35,688 nt of DNA, taken from NCBI GenBank assembly GCA_031292195.1, contig JARLHP010000246.1:1-35688 (forward strand). Reading direction: 5' to 3'. The notes under the pieces were generated by a model. That model was not told the origin of the DNA, ran no database searches, and saw only the letters and a program-made list of their open reading frames with translations. This document shows positions 22,909 to 32,043 of the stretch, piece by piece (position 1 is the first letter of the stretch; every line of letters begins with the position of its first letter). This stretch comes from Syntrophobacteraceae bacterium (GTDB lineage Bacteria; Desulfobacterota; Syntrophobacteria; Syntrophobacterales; Syntrophobacteraceae). The position numbers and the translations under genes are program-made.

Positions 22909-23660
22909 GACTGCTTCCCAAGCCTTGCGGCCGCCGCCCGGTCGACAAGCCAGCGTGCTTCCCCCGAGACCGGCCGGACTGCCTGGGCCGGCAGAACGAG
23001 AGGCTCGTAAGGCCCTTCGAGAACTCGCTGCAGCATTTCGGCCTTCCCTTCTCCGGACACCAGAAACACCACCTGCCTGGCGCCATTGATGACCACCGGG
23101 GTCATCGTGATGCGCCACATTCCAGCCACCTCGACGTAGCAGGCCATTACCCGCCGCTCTTTTTCCGTTACCGCGGCCAGTCCGGGAAAAAGCGACGCCG
23201 TGTGGCCGTTTTCTCCCATCCCCAGCAAAATGAGGTCAAAGCCTTCGGAAGGAGGGCCCCCGGCTACACCAGGGCTGCAGAAAACCCGGCCAAGAGCCTC
23301 CTCGTAGTCTGCCGCACCCTTTTCAGGCACGTCCTCGCCATGAATGCGGTAGATATTTTCGGGTGGAAGCGGAACCTTGTCGAGCAGAACGGTCCTGGCC
23401 AGAAAATAGTTGCTGCGCGGGTCCCGGGGTGAGACGCAGCGTTCGTCTCCAAAAAAGACCAGGACCCTGGACCAGTCGATAGCCTCCCGGCAGTCGGGGC
23501 CGGCCAGGCGGGCGTAGACCGGTCGGGGAGTCTCACCGCCGCATAGAGCAATCGTAAAGCGTCCGCGCTCCGCGATAGCCCTTGCAGCCGATTCAACGAT
23601 CAAGTCGGCCGCACCGGCGACCAAACTCTCCTGGTCAGGGTGGACGACGACCTTCGACAT
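22905..23660 (-). CDS. pgl: 6-phosphogluconolactonase
   Basis: The 251-residue protein is of the DevB/NagB-like lactonase type, which hydrolyses 6-phosphogluconolactone to 6-phosphogluconate. Motifs are TIALCGGETPRPVY, VLVFFGDERCVSPRDPRSN and 'LILLGMGENGHTASLFPG'. AAGGAG lies 8 bases before the ATG at 23660, which sets the start. It is 17 bases after pgi and overlaps rpiA by 4 bases, so it is inside a tight operon. No glucose-6-phosphate dehydrogenase gene is in view to supply its substrate. Confidence 0.94.
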   Translation of the reverse strand: MSKVVVHPDQESLVAGAADLIVESAARAIAERGRFTIALCGGETPRPVYARLAGPDCREAIDWSRVLVFFGDERCVSPRDPRSNYFLARTVLLDKVPLPPENIYRIHGEDVPEKGAADYEEALGRVFCSPGVAGGPPSEGFDLILLGMGENGHTASLFPGLAAVTEKERRVMACYVEVAGMWRITMTPVVINGARQVVFLVSGEGKAEMLQRVLEGPYEPLVLPAQAVRPVSGEARWLVDRAAAARLGKQS

Positions 23661-23677
23661 GGCATGAGCTCCTTGCG

Positions 23678-25315
23678 TCAGTCCGAGCCCTTCAGGCGGC
23701 GATAGCGCCCGATGAGCGCGTTGGTGGAACTGTCGTGTCCGAGCTTGGGCGCCTGCGCGCCGGTGAGTTCGGGGGTTATCCGCCCTGCCAGCACCTTGCC
23801 CAGCTCCACCCCCCACTGGTCGAAGGAGTCGATGTTCCAAATTACGCCCTGGGTGAAAACATTATGTTCATACAGGGCGACCAGGCTGCCCAATATTTTT
23901 GGCGTCAACCTCTCGGCCAATATTACGTTGGTCGGACGGTTGCCTTCGCAAACACGAAAAGGTGTCTGAAAATCGGGGGAACCCTCGGCGGCCAGTTCTT
24001 CGGCGGTTTTCCCGAAGGCCAGCGCTTCGGCCTGGGCGAACATGTTGGCCATCAGCAGATCATGATGATGGTCGAGTGGGCTAAGAGGTCGGCAAAAACC
24101 TATCAGGTCGCAGGGGATGAGCTTTGTGCCCTGGTGAATGAGTTGGTAAAAAGAGTGTTGCGCATCGGTACCCGGCTCGCCCCAGATAATGGGGCCGGTT
24201 TGGTAGTCCGCAAACCGCCCGCCGAGATCGACATGCTTGCCGTTGCTTTCCATTTGAAGTTGCTGCAGATAGGCGGGAAAGCGTTTCAGGCAGGAAGCGT
24301 AGGGCATTATGCCCATGGTCTGCGCCCCGAAAAAATTATTGTACCAGACCGTAAGAAGGCCCATGATCGCCGGGAGGTTGCTCTCCAGAGGAGAAGTGCG
24401 GAAGTGCTCGTCCATGTCGTGAAAGCCGGCCAGCATATCCCGGAAATTTTCCGGCCCCACAGCCAGCATTGTGGAAAGCCCGATGGCCGAGTCCATGGAG
24501 TAGCGGCCCCCCACCCAGTCCCAGAAGCCGAACATGTTGGCCGTATCGATCCCGAACTGCCGGACTTTGGCGTCATTGGTGGAAACCGCGACGAAATGAG
24601 CCGCCACGGCGTCTTTGCGGCCGAGCGCCTCCACCACCCATTGCCTGGCGGTAAGAGCGTTGGTCATGGTTTCGAGCGTGGTGAAGGTCTTCGAGGAGAT
24701 AACAAAGAGCGTTTCGGCGGGGTCCAGGTCCTGCGTGGCTTCCGTGAAGTCGGCCCCATCCACGTTGGAGACGAATCGAAAGTTCAGGGTGCGCCGGCTA
24801 AAAGGCCGAAGCGCCAGGTAGGCCATCTCCGGGCCAAGGTACGAACCGCCGATGCCGATGTTGACAACATTTTTGATGCGTTTACCAGTACAGCCCAGCC
24901 ACCGGCCGTCGCGGACCCGGTCGGAAAAATCCGTCATCCGGTCGAGCACCGCGTGGATATCCGGAACCACGTCACGACCGTCCACCATAATGGACGCGCT
25001 CCGGGGCGCGCGCAAAGCGGTGTGCAGCACTGCCCGATTTTCGGTGACGTTTATCTTCTCACCCCGGAACATGGCGTCCCGCCGGGCTTCAAGGCCGCGC
25101 TCGCGGGCAAGGCCGACCAGCAGGGACAAGGTTTTTCCCGTAATCAGATTCTTGGAATAATCCAGAAAGAGGCCTGCGCCTTCCGCGCAAAACCTCTCCC
25201 CCCGGCCCGGGTCTTCGGCAAAGAACTGCCGCAGGCCGGCGCCGCCCATCTCTTCGCGGTGAATCTTCAGTGCTTGCCATGCCTGCGTTTCCGTGGGTCT
25301 TGGACCATCGGTCAT
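23678..25315 (-). CDS. pgi: glucose-6-phosphate isomerase
   Basis: The 545-residue protein interconverts glucose 6-phosphate and fructose 6-phosphate. It has both SIS domains and the family signatures: [18 protein letters not shown], '[18 protein letters not shown]', [20 protein letters not shown] and [15 protein letters not shown]. The length equals that of the E. coli-type enzyme. I start at the ATG at 25315, with AAGGG 7 bases upstream and [16 protein letters not shown] matching the family; an ATG ten codons earlier is possible. A long plus-strand open frame across this gene is its shadow. It lies 128 bases after gnd, with repeat B in the gap. Confidence 0.96.
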   Translation of the reverse strand: MTDGPRPTETQAWQALKIHREEMGGAGLRQFFAEDPGRGERFCAEGAGLFLDYSKNLITGKTLSLLVGLARERGLEARRDAMFRGEKINVTENRAVLHTALRAPRSASIMVDGRDVVPDIHAVLDRMTDFSDRVRDGRWLGCTGKRIKNVVNIGIGGSYLGPEMAYLALRPFSRRTLNFRFVSNVDGADFTEATQDLDPAETLFVISSKTFTTLETMTNALTARQWVVEALGRKDAVAAHFVAVSTNDAKVRQFGIDTANMFGFWDWVGGRYSMDSAIGLSTMLAVGPENFRDMLAGFHDMDEHFRTSPLESNLPAIMGLLTVWYNNFFGAQTMGIMPYASCLKRFPAYLQQLQMESNGKHVDLGGRFADYQTGPIIWGEPGTDAQHSFYQLIHQGTKLIPCDLIGFCRPLSPLDHHHDLLMANMFAQAEALAFGKTAEELAAEGSPDFQTPFRVCEGNRPTNVILAERLTPKILGSLVALYEHNVFTQGVIWNIDSFDQWGVELGKVLAGRITPELTGAQAPKLGHDSSTNALIGRYRRLKGSD

Positions 25316-25340
25316 CGTTATTCCCTTCGTTTTAAGGAAA

Positions 25341-25433
25341 TCCACCGCAGAGCCGCGGAGAACGCTGAGTAAAGAACACTATAAATATATACAAGCTTTT
25401 CCCTCTGTGCTCTTTCGCAACTCTGCGGTGCAT
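25341..25433. repeat. dispersed palindromic repeat B, copy 2
   Basis: The arms CACCGCAGAG (25343-25352) and CTCTGCGGTG (25421-25430) are perfect; the inner parts are more diverged than in the copy at 2999-3081. It lies within the gnd-pgi gap and could attenuate or process the operon transcript. Confidence 0.7.
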
Positions 25434-25443
25434 TTTCCAGCCT

Positions 25444-26454
25444 TTATTCCTTCTCCCGATGGCCGCCGAATTCCCAGCGCATGGCGGAGAGGACCTTATC
25501 GGCAAAATCATCCATGCCCCTGGAACTAAATCGGCTGAAAAGCGCCGATCCGATGACCGGGGCCGGTACGCCTTCATCGATGGCCGCCTGCAATGTCCAG
25601 CGCCCTTCGCCCGAATCGGACACTCGGCCGGCGAAACAGGCCAGGTCGGGGTTCTTGTAGAGGGCGTCGGCGGTCAAATCGAGCAGCCACGAACTGATAA
25701 CGCTGCCGCGCCGCCATACTTCGGCGATGTCGGGCAGGGGGAATTGGTACCTGTAAAACTCCGGCCGGCGTAGCGGCGCGGTCTCCGCATCCACAGCCTC
25801 GAATCGCTCCCCGATGTCGGCATTCTTGAGAATATTGAACCCCTCCGCCAGGGCGGCCATCATACCGTACTCTATGCCGTTGTGAATCATTTTCACAAAA
25901 TGCCCCGCGCCGTTGGGGCCGCAGTGCAGATAGCCGTTTTCGGCCGGGGAAGGAACCCCTGTACGGCCGGAGGTGCGGGGAATCTCGGAGGCTCCGGGGC
26001 ACAGCGCCTCAAAAATGGGCTCCAGCCGTCGGACAGCTTCCGTCTTGCCTCCGATCATCATGCAGTAGCCCCGCTCCAACCCCCAGACGCCGCCGCTTAC
26101 GCCCACGTCCACGTACTCGATGGACTTTTCCTTCAAAACCCCCGCCCGGCGGATATCGTCGTGGTAGTAGGAATTGCCTCCATCCACCACGATGTCGCCG
26201 GGTTCGAGAAGTTTTGCCACATCTTCCAGCACCTTGTCCACAATGGCCGCGGGCACCATCAGCCACACGGCGCGCGGCGCGGGCAGCATCGTTATCATTT
26301 GGCCGAGGTCCGCGGCGCCTTTGGCGCCTTGGTCCACTATCTTTTTCAAAGACCCGGCGTCGCGGTCATACATGATACACTCGTGACCCGCCTTGATCAA
26401 GCGGAGCGCCATGTTTGCGCCCATGCGCCCGGCCCCGATCATTCCCAGTTGCAT
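25444..26454 (-). CDS. gnd: 6-phosphogluconate dehydrogenase, short NAD-type
   Basis: The 336-residue protein oxidatively decarboxylates 6-phosphogluconate to ribulose 5-phosphate. It has the Rossmann motif GAGRMGANMALRLIKAGH (7-24), DGGNSYYHDD, GVSGGVWGLERGYCMMIGG and the catalytic HFVKMIHNGIEYGMM. It is of the short (YqeC/GndA-like) class, not the 470-residue class. The acidic pair in MYDRD (D30, D32) at the end of the second strand favours NAD over NADP, by family knowledge. AAAGGAG lies 8 bases before the ATG at 26454. It is the first gene of the gnd-pgi-pgl-rpiA operon. Confidence 0.94.
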   Translation of the reverse strand: MQLGMIGAGRMGANMALRLIKAGHECIMYDRDAGSLKKIVDQGAKGAADLGQMITMLPAPRAVWLMVPAAIVDKVLEDVAKLLEPGDIVVDGGNSYYHDDIRRAGVLKEKSIEYVDVGVSGGVWGLERGYCMMIGGKTEAVRRLEPIFEALCPGASEIPRTSGRTGVPSPAENGYLHCGPNGAGHFVKMIHNGIEYGMMAALAEGFNILKNADIGERFEAVDAETAPLRRPEFYRYQFPLPDIAEVWRRGSVISSWLLDLTADALYKNPDLACFAGRVSDSGEGRWTLQAAIDEGVPAPVIGSALFSRFSSRGMDDFADKVLSAMRWEFGGHREKE

Positions 26455-26808
26455 AGCTGTTCTCCTTTGCAGGTTCTTGTGTTCTCCAGGGCCACATTAA
26501 TCTACGAATGAAGCTGGGTGGGATAAAGATCGAAATCGGAATATTTTAGCACAAAAAAGGCGGACCTCTTTTCGCAAATCCTCGAACCGCTATTTTGGGG
26601 AGGGATTAGGTTGAATTGCAAAGAAACACGGTGGGAGAACCGGAAGGTAGCAAACGTCCGCGGCCAAAAGGCGGGCTGCCCCGCCGCCTATCGTTGCCCT
26701 GAGCCCCGAGGCCGGGCGGGCGGCCGGCCTCAGAGCTTGAAATAACGGTCGTCCCACCCGGGCAGCTTACTTTTGACTCGGGACATTACCGGACGGTGAC
26801 AACAACCA
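26455..26808. other. intergenic region with two strong hairpins
   Basis: No gene is supported. GGCGGG/CCCGCC (26670-26685) and GAGGCCGG/CCGGCCTC (26708-26731) are perfect stems. They lie after the end of the 26809 gene and before gnd, both on the minus strand, and may end transcription from upstream without a T-run. The gnd promoter should be between about 26460 and 26640, but I see no clear consensus. Confidence 0.5.
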
Positions 26809-27876
26809 TCACTTCACAGGCTTCACTGGCAGGCGAATGCGCTGTCCGACCGGGGGGATATCCGGGGCCAGAAGAGGACCGGGCGTAAACTGACCGAGTT
26901 TGAAGTTCGTCCCCATTATCAACATCGGCATAACCCCTTTCGCTTTAAACGCCCCGGGGTTCAAAGCAAGATATTGGACAATGAACCTCCTGGCGACCGC
27001 CGGACCTTTCTTCTTGATCAGCTTTCCAATCTCCTCCGGGCTGAAGCTTTGTCCATAGGATGAATAGAGGCCGGCCAACCGCACTTGAGACACAGGAAAA
27101 GCTCCGGGCGCACCGGAGATCGACTCCTTGGGGACATTCCCCCCGTTTTCGCCCGCCGCCCAATACTTGATGCCCCGATTTTGCCCATTCACCAGGCATC
27201 CTTCGGGAAAACGCATTATGCCCCGCGCCGGGACCCAACTGGCTGTTCGCATACTGGTGATGCGCTCCGCAGGGTTAAGTTGTATCGTCAGTTGCCCCTT
27301 GAAATCGATTTCATCGCCCAGGCCTTCCCGGGTCATTTCTTTGGCCGTCAACAAAAGTCTTGGCCTTTGTGCGCCCTCTGCGCCGTAAACTTCAAGGTCC
27401 CTGATAACCAATCTGGACCCCAGAAAGGACATATCGTCATTTGTGCCCCGGGGACCGGCCAAAGCCAGGGCCGTCAGGAGCCACAGATCGGGGCTGTTCG
27501 CCCAGCCCAGAAGACCCGCCGGGGTCCCCGCCCTGGTCAAAACGCGGACATGAGATAAGATTACGTCCTTAAAAGATGTAAATACCGCTTTGCCGCATCG
27601 CCGGTCTTGGGAGATAACGGTCTCTGCTTGAAGATTCCAGTTTCTACCCTTCTGGTCCATCGGTACGAATTCGATGCCCCGCAGAGACGAAGAGCACACG
27701 GCCGCGGTGCCCTCAACTTTTCGTTTCATCCGATTCGTGACCACAAAAAATAGAATGAGACAGACCCATACGGCTGCGACGGCAATGGGGACGCGCAGAA
27801 GCAAACCGATCAGAACCGCTCTCCAGCCTCCGGCCTTCAAACGCAACCTGGATATGGCTCGAAAACTAAGGACCAT
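26809..27876 (-). CDS. membrane-anchored protein of unknown function
   Basis: The 355-residue protein has a basic N-terminus, one transmembrane helix (about 19-47) and a long extracytoplasmic part. The stretch NWNLQAETVISQDRRCGKAV is faintly like LptC-type domains (LPS export), but I would not assign it. A later helical part ('SPEEIGKLIKKKGPAVARRF') and a Pro-rich end are visible. GGAGG precedes the ATG at 27876 by 4 bases. The upstream gene on the same strand encodes a small secreted protein, 190 bases away. No function is claimed. Confidence 0.7.
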   Translation of the reverse strand: MVLSFRAISRLRLKAGGWRAVLIGLLLRVPIAVAAVWVCLILFFVVTNRMKRKVEGTAAVCSSSLRGIEFVPMDQKGRNWNLQAETVISQDRRCGKAVFTSFKDVILSHVRVLTRAGTPAGLLGWANSPDLWLLTALALAGPRGTNDDMSFLGSRLVIRDLEVYGAEGAQRPRLLLTAKEMTREGLGDEIDFKGQLTIQLNPAERITSMRTASWVPARGIMRFPEGCLVNGQNRGIKYWAAGENGGNVPKESISGAPGAFPVSQVRLAGLYSSYGQSFSPEEIGKLIKKKGPAVARRFIVQYLALNPGAFKAKGVMPMLIMGTNFKLGQFTPGPLLAPDIPPVGQRIRLPVKPVK

Positions 27877-28066
27877 CGCCCCTCCGGCGCCCCCTCATAA
27901 TGCATTTAAAGAGCGGCCCCGCTCCACGTCCGACAAACCGGGCAATCCGCCGGTGTCGGGGTGGCCGAGGCAACCCGGTGCTGAAAACCCAGACCAAATG
28001 GCTCCTATGTCCGGATGAGTCCCGAAAGATCATGGTTGCGCGCCGCTACAGTCGCCTTACCGGCGA

Positions 28067-28567
28067 TTATTTTGCCGCGAATCCCCAAAAGGCTGTGCCA
28101 ATTACTTTGGAGCTGCTGTCCATGGCGTAGACCATAACGACCAGGCTCTGGCCGGCCTTGATCTTCGGCAGCCCCATTGAAATTTGAAATGGAATCAAAA
28201 TAGTAGCGCCGGTAGGGGAGCCGCTGCTGTTAAAGAACCACGACTTGACCACTTGATCCTTTGAAATAACAGTAGTGGTGTTTGGGCCGGAAACCACCTG
28301 CCCCGTCCACGGATTGATTATAATGGACTGCACTGTACCCCAGGTTATGGAATTTTGCTTTGTGGAGCCGTCGGAGTTGAAAGTGGGCTGAAGATTATTG
28401 GTGGGGTTGATCGTGAGGCTGATCGATGCGCTGGGATGCGCGGTTATAGGCCCGGAAAGGTTCATTGAGATGGGGTTGCCGGAACCTGCCCGGGCAGCCG
28501 GTACGATCGTCAAAGCCGTCACAAGGGCAAAAATCGCAAAAACACATCCCAAACAGACTTTTTTCAT
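28067..28567 (-). CDS. small secreted protein of unknown function
   Basis: The 166-residue product has a clear signal peptide (MKKVCLGCVFAIFALVTAL, cleavage likely after AARA) and a mature part rich in Ser, Thr, Asn and Gly with alternating hydrophobic residues, suggestive of a beta-sandwich. AGGAGG lies 8 bases before the ATG at 28567; the GTG just upstream is less well spaced. No family is recognised. The long, partly AT-rich non-coding region upstream sets it apart from its neighbours. Confidence 0.75.
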   Translation of the reverse strand: MKKVCLGCVFAIFALVTALTIVPAARAGSGNPISMNLSGPITAHPSASISLTINPTNNLQPTFNSDGSTKQNSITWGTVQSIIINPWTGQVVSGPNTTTVISKDQVVKSWFFNSSGSPTGATILIPFQISMGLPKIKAGQSLVVMVYAMDSSSKVIGTAFWGFAAK

Positions 28568-28672
28568 CACTTACTCCTCCTTTTCTTCGTTTAAAATCTC
28601 TTCTGGCCGCTTACACAAAACTCACCCCATCCGGGACCACGCCCTAAAACACATGCAGCCCAAAGGGCGCAT

Positions 28673-28741
28673 TCTTTCAGGTTACCTCGGAACACCCAAA
28701 TCAATGAAAAGGTTCGGGACGCTTTTCTCCCGGCTTCTTTT
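28673..28741 (+). repeat. dispersed repeat D, copy 2
   Basis: This is an inverted copy of 222-290, with the core GTTACCTCGGAACACCCAA conserved. It lies about 105 bases upstream of the secreted-protein gene. Confidence 0.6.
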
Positions 28742-29613
28742 CGAGCGGTGGCCCATGCCCCACCGGCCCACCCGGAAAAAACCAAAAGCCGCTGTGAACC
28801 GGGGTGGCCTCACAGTGTACGAGGCGCCAAGCGCCGGGAGGGGCCTACAGGGATTTTTCAGAGCAGCCTTGCTCCTAAAAAATTTACAATTCTGTGATCT
28901 TCAGGGCTGAAGGCGATTTCCCCCTGTAACTTTGATCGACGGTGAAACATGGCGGAGCGACTCTTCATCATCTCTCTCCGGATTTTTTCCGCCTTTGATC
29001 AGGCCAGGGCAAGAATTTTCGCCCGGGGACATGGAACCGCTTCAATTCATGCGAGTCTTTAGTACCTGGAATACAAGTGCGGTCCGAAGGTGGTGATTTT
29101 GAATGCGCTTTATGGGCTTTACCAGCGTACGACAATAAAATTACCGAACATACCCGACGGGTCATGCCATAAAGGCAACCAAATAAACCATCCGCATCCG
29201 GTCTTTAATGTCCCCTATTTTTGCTTACGCTCAGCAATTTATCTCCTATGCATGGATTGCTGCTTTCTATTACAACTACCCCACGAACAGGTAAGTGTCA
29301 ATGCATTTGCGCTACAATCACATCAATACGCTCTGTGGCTCAATAACGGATATTTATGCACCTTCCCAATAAAGCTCTATCTTCAAAGTCGCTCCACCAT
29401 TATATCAAACAGTGTTTGCAACATTGATCGTATTCCTAATCATTGCAGCTTAATCTAATATTAATAATGAATTTACAAATGATAATTACGCAGGAATAAT
29501 TGCCTTTGAATAATGACTAATGACGTACCGTATCATGTATTGAAATGAGAAGCTGACACAGAACCTGAGAACCGAGGTCGCAATAAAACTGTCGCCGGCC
29601 GGAAATGGCGGGT
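28742..29613. other. long intergenic region, partly AT-rich, no gene supported
   Basis: The first part (to about 29050) has a few hairpins, such as CTGTGA/TCACAG (28793-28816) and GGCGC/GCGCC (near 28824-28836). From about 29100 to 29550 the DNA is clearly more AT-rich than its surroundings, with runs such as TAATCTAATATTAATAATGA. A 122-codon plus-strand frame at 29090-29458 has no ribosome binding site or family features. The stretch may be transferred DNA or a large regulatory region. Confidence 0.5.
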
Positions 29614-29634
29614 GCGGGGCGCACACCGCCCCGC
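29614..29634. terminator. stem-loop after the Ehr operon
   Basis: GCGGGGCG (29614-29621) and CGCCCCGC (29627-29634) form a perfect 8-bp stem with a 5-base loop, 60 bases past the last gene of the operon. A short T-run (GCTTTT) is present only on the plus-strand side, so for the operon it may be a Rho-assisted or stabilising hairpin. Confidence 0.5.
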
Positions 29635-29694
29635 GCTTTTAGTTCTTTGCATCTTGGTATTAAAGCAGCGCCACGGCCATGGAGTGGAATATCT

Positions 29695-30450
29695 TCAGGA
29701 AATCCGTCCAATCAGCCGCAGAAGGCCGTCAAGGATAGTAAGAGGGCTCGGCGGACAGCCGGGAATGTGGAGGTCCACGGGTAAAAGCCCCCCTGCCCCG
29801 TTGTGGACTTCTTCATGATCGATGAACGGCCCGCCCGCTATGGCGCATGAACCGACCAGGATGACCACCTTGGGCTCCGGCACGGCCCGGTAGGTTTTTA
29901 GCAGGGCCAGACGCATGTTTTCCGGGACCGGCCCCGTTATCAGCAGTCCGTCCGCATGCCGGGGAGAGGCCACAAATTGAATTCCGAACCGCCCGAGATC
30001 CCATCCCACAGTCCCCAGCACGTTGGTGTCGGCTTCGCACGCGTTGCACCCACCGGCGCTCACCTGGCGCAGCTTTAGCGACTTGCGGAAAAGACGGTTC
30101 GCCGGTGTGGCCGTGATACGCCCCGCAGGCCGGGAGGCCGCCCCGACGATCAGGTTTTCACGCACCGATTCGGCCATACTGTAATCGTTTGTAAACCGTA
30201 TGGCCTGGTGCGGGCATGCATCGGCGCAACGGGAGCAAAAGAGGCATTTGCCCAGATCGATTCCCGGCGGGTTGCAAACGATGGCCCCGGTCGGGCAGAC
30301 TTGCCCGCACAGATCGCAGCCCGGCTCGCACCTTTCCGGGAAAACGGCCGGCCTTCCCTGATAGCGATCGGATAAGGCGGGCGGAGGACCGTCCGGAAAA
30401 TCAATGGTTCGATGTTTCTGTTGAAGCCTTGCCCACAGGATGTCGAACAT
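29695..30450 (-). CDS. hyfI: Ehr/Hyf-like electron-transfer subunit: ferredoxin domain fused to HyfI-type small subunit
   Basis: The 251-residue protein joins two parts. Residues about 35-95 are a two-[4Fe-4S] ferredoxin (C41, C45, C48, C52 and C69, C72, C75, C79), like HyfH/NuoI. Residues about 130-245 are a hydrogenase small subunit/NuoB-like domain with four cluster ligands: C135 and C138 (GGCNACE), C202 (GSCAIAGG) and C232 (PGCPPSP). So the iron-sulfur electron path is intact. AAGGTG precedes the ATG at 30450. It is the last gene of the operon, 20 bases after the large subunit. The complex sits on the cytoplasmic side of the membrane. Confidence 0.9.
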   Translation of the reverse strand: MFDILWARLQQKHRTIDFPDGPPPALSDRYQGRPAVFPERCEPGCDLCGQVCPTGAIVCNPPGIDLGKCLFCSRCADACPHQAIRFTNDYSMAESVRENLIVGAASRPAGRITATPANRLFRKSLKLRQVSAGGCNACEADTNVLGTVGWDLGRFGIQFVASPRHADGLLITGPVPENMRLALLKTYRAVPEPKVVILVGSCAIAGGPFIDHEEVHNGAGGLLPVDLHIPGCPPSPLTILDGLLRLIGRIS

Positions 30451-30470
30451 ACCAGCACCTTGAGTTGATG

Positions 30471-31988
30471 TTACAGATCATGGCCGCAATAGGACAGGTT
30501 GAAACTCTTGTTGCAGAGCGGGAAATCGGATATCTGCTGCCCTCGTAGCGCATAGGCCAGTCCGAACCAGTTGTGAAACGACGGGTCGACCACCTTGTAG
30601 CCGGCAAATTTACCTTCCGAATCGGTAAGAGCGACGTGGCAAATTTCACCCCGCCAGCCCTCGACAAGCGATACAGCGATGCGGCCGGGGCCAGCGGCAC
30701 GCGGGGTGGCGCGCTCGGTCCCGCCCGGAAGCCCTCTTAGCTGCTCGCGGATGAACGCGATGGACCGCTGGATTTCCAGCCACCGCACGTAGCCGCGCCC
30801 GAAGACATCTCCGGTGAGGCCTGTGGATACGGGGATCTGATAGAGCTGAAAAATACCGTTTGGCATGTCGCACCGGATATCCCGCTCGATTCCGCAGGCC
30901 CGCGCGGCAGGTCCAACCAGGCCCATTGCCACGCCATCCCGGACGCCGATCGCCCCGGTCCCCTCGAACCGGGCCATGACCGAAGAAGAATTCCAAAGCA
31001 AACCCACTGCCACCGAGAGGTCTTTTTCAAGGGTGTCAAGCCGGTTCAGCAGTTCGTCCCGCCTCTGTCCGTCCACATCGAAACCGGTCCCGCCGGGTCT
31101 TACCAGCCCCCGGCCGAAGCGGTTTCCGCAGATAAGAGCGCTCATGTTGAGCACGTCTCCACGTATCCGGCCGCAGTAGGAAAGCGTTGGAAGGTATCCC
31201 ACGTCTCCGGCCAGCGCCCCCAGGTCTCCCGTGTGGTTTGCGATCCGTTCGAGTTCCAGGGCCACGCCCCGGAGCACTTGAGCTTTAGCCGGGACATTTG
31301 TGCCGCTAAGGCCTTCCAGGAGTTCGCAGTAGGCCAGCGTGTGCCCGATCGTGGTGTCTCCCGAAAGCGTCTCCATGTAATGGACCGTACGCCGGTCGGG
31401 CCCTCCGATGAGCTTTCGCTCCACTCCCCGGTGCTGGTAGCCAAGAGATATTTCCAGGTGGAAAACATTCTCCCCGTGGCACTGAAAACGAAAGTGCCCC
31501 GGCTCGATGATCCCGGCGTGCACCGGGCCGACCGCCACCTCGTGGACCTCATCGCCCGCCACGCGAAAAAAGTCGGCATCGCCGATCTGGGCAACAGCCT
31601 TTCCGGACTCACCCACCCGGTAGGGAGCATGGAACCGGATCGGTTTTAGCCACGGGTGGCCGCAGGGCTTGACCTGCCATTGCTCGAAGATCTCGCGCTC
31701 GAACCAGTGGGCCTGCGGGCAATAGGGGGTTATGGAATCATATCGGTTGCCCTCGAGATCGGTGTAAAGGAGCAAGACCACCGCTTGAGCGTCATGGGAG
31801 AGAACTGCCCAAAGCCTTACTCTGCCCCCTTCGCTCGGCCGGGCGAATAGAGCCGATATTCGCAGTCCCTGTTTTACCGCTTCGATGATGGATTCGCAAA
31901 AATCGGCGCAACCCATTCCGGTGGCATTGGAGACATCCGTTGCCTGGCCGTTGCTCATGGAAAATATTTTAGAAGTCGGGACCGACAT
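30471..31988 (-). CDS. hyfG: Ehr complex large subunit (HyfG/NuoCD-like) lacking nickel ligands
   Basis: The 505-residue protein is a NuoC-like domain (about 30-125; CPQAHWFEREIFEQW) fused to a hydrogenase-large-subunit/NuoD-like domain (about 150-505; HLEISLGYQHRGVERKL). In true group 4 hydrogenases the first nickel motif is CGxC followed by H; here the aligned residues are SGDT (209-212) with H216 kept. The C-terminal DPCxxC reads FNLSYC (C501), so at least three of the four nickel-binding Cys are missing. This is the pattern of energy-converting hydrogenase-related (Ehr) complexes and of NuoD, so no H2 chemistry is expected. Start: ATG at 31988 with GGAG 10 bases upstream. The reaction is unknown. 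Confidence 0.9.
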   Translation of the reverse strand: MSVPTSKIFSMSNGQATDVSNATGMGCADFCESIIEAVKQGLRISALFARPSEGGRVRLWAVLSHDAQAVVLLLYTDLEGNRYDSITPYCPQAHWFEREIFEQWQVKPCGHPWLKPIRFHAPYRVGESGKAVAQIGDADFFRVAGDEVHEVAVGPVHAGIIEPGHFRFQCHGENVFHLEISLGYQHRGVERKLIGGPDRRTVHYMETLSGDTTIGHTLAYCELLEGLSGTNVPAKAQVLRGVALELERIANHTGDLGALAGDVGYLPTLSYCGRIRGDVLNMSALICGNRFGRGLVRPGGTGFDVDGQRRDELLNRLDTLEKDLSVAVGLLWNSSSVMARFEGTGAIGVRDGVAMGLVGPAARACGIERDIRCDMPNGIFQLYQIPVSTGLTGDVFGRGYVRWLEIQRSIAFIREQLRGLPGGTERATPRAAGPGRIAVSLVEGWRGEICHVALTDSEGKFAGYKVVDPSFHNWFGLAYALRGQQISDFPLCNKSFNLSYCGHDL

Positions 31989-32043
31989 TTACAGTAAACT
32001 CCGGGAAATAGAGAAAATACGCATCACCGTGCCCATGGCGGCC

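Noticed and set aside
23582-25372. 596-codon open frame on the plus strand
   Set aside because: It runs antisense to pgi and part of pgl, which have full family motifs; the plus-strand product has no recognisable features.
26809-27876. Assignment as LptC
   Set aside because: Only one short stretch resembles LptC; the length (355) and the rest do not fit, and no lptA/lptB is nearby.
29090-29458. 122-codon plus-strand frame in the AT-rich island
   Set aside because: Its residue make-up (many His, Asn, Cys, Tyr) reflects AT-rich DNA; no ribosome binding site or motif was seen.
30471-31988. Call as a catalytic group 4 [NiFe]-hydrogenase (formate hydrogenlyase type)
   Set aside because: The subunit set fits, but the nickel-binding Cys motifs are not present in the large subunit (SGDT at 209-212; FNLSYC at the end).
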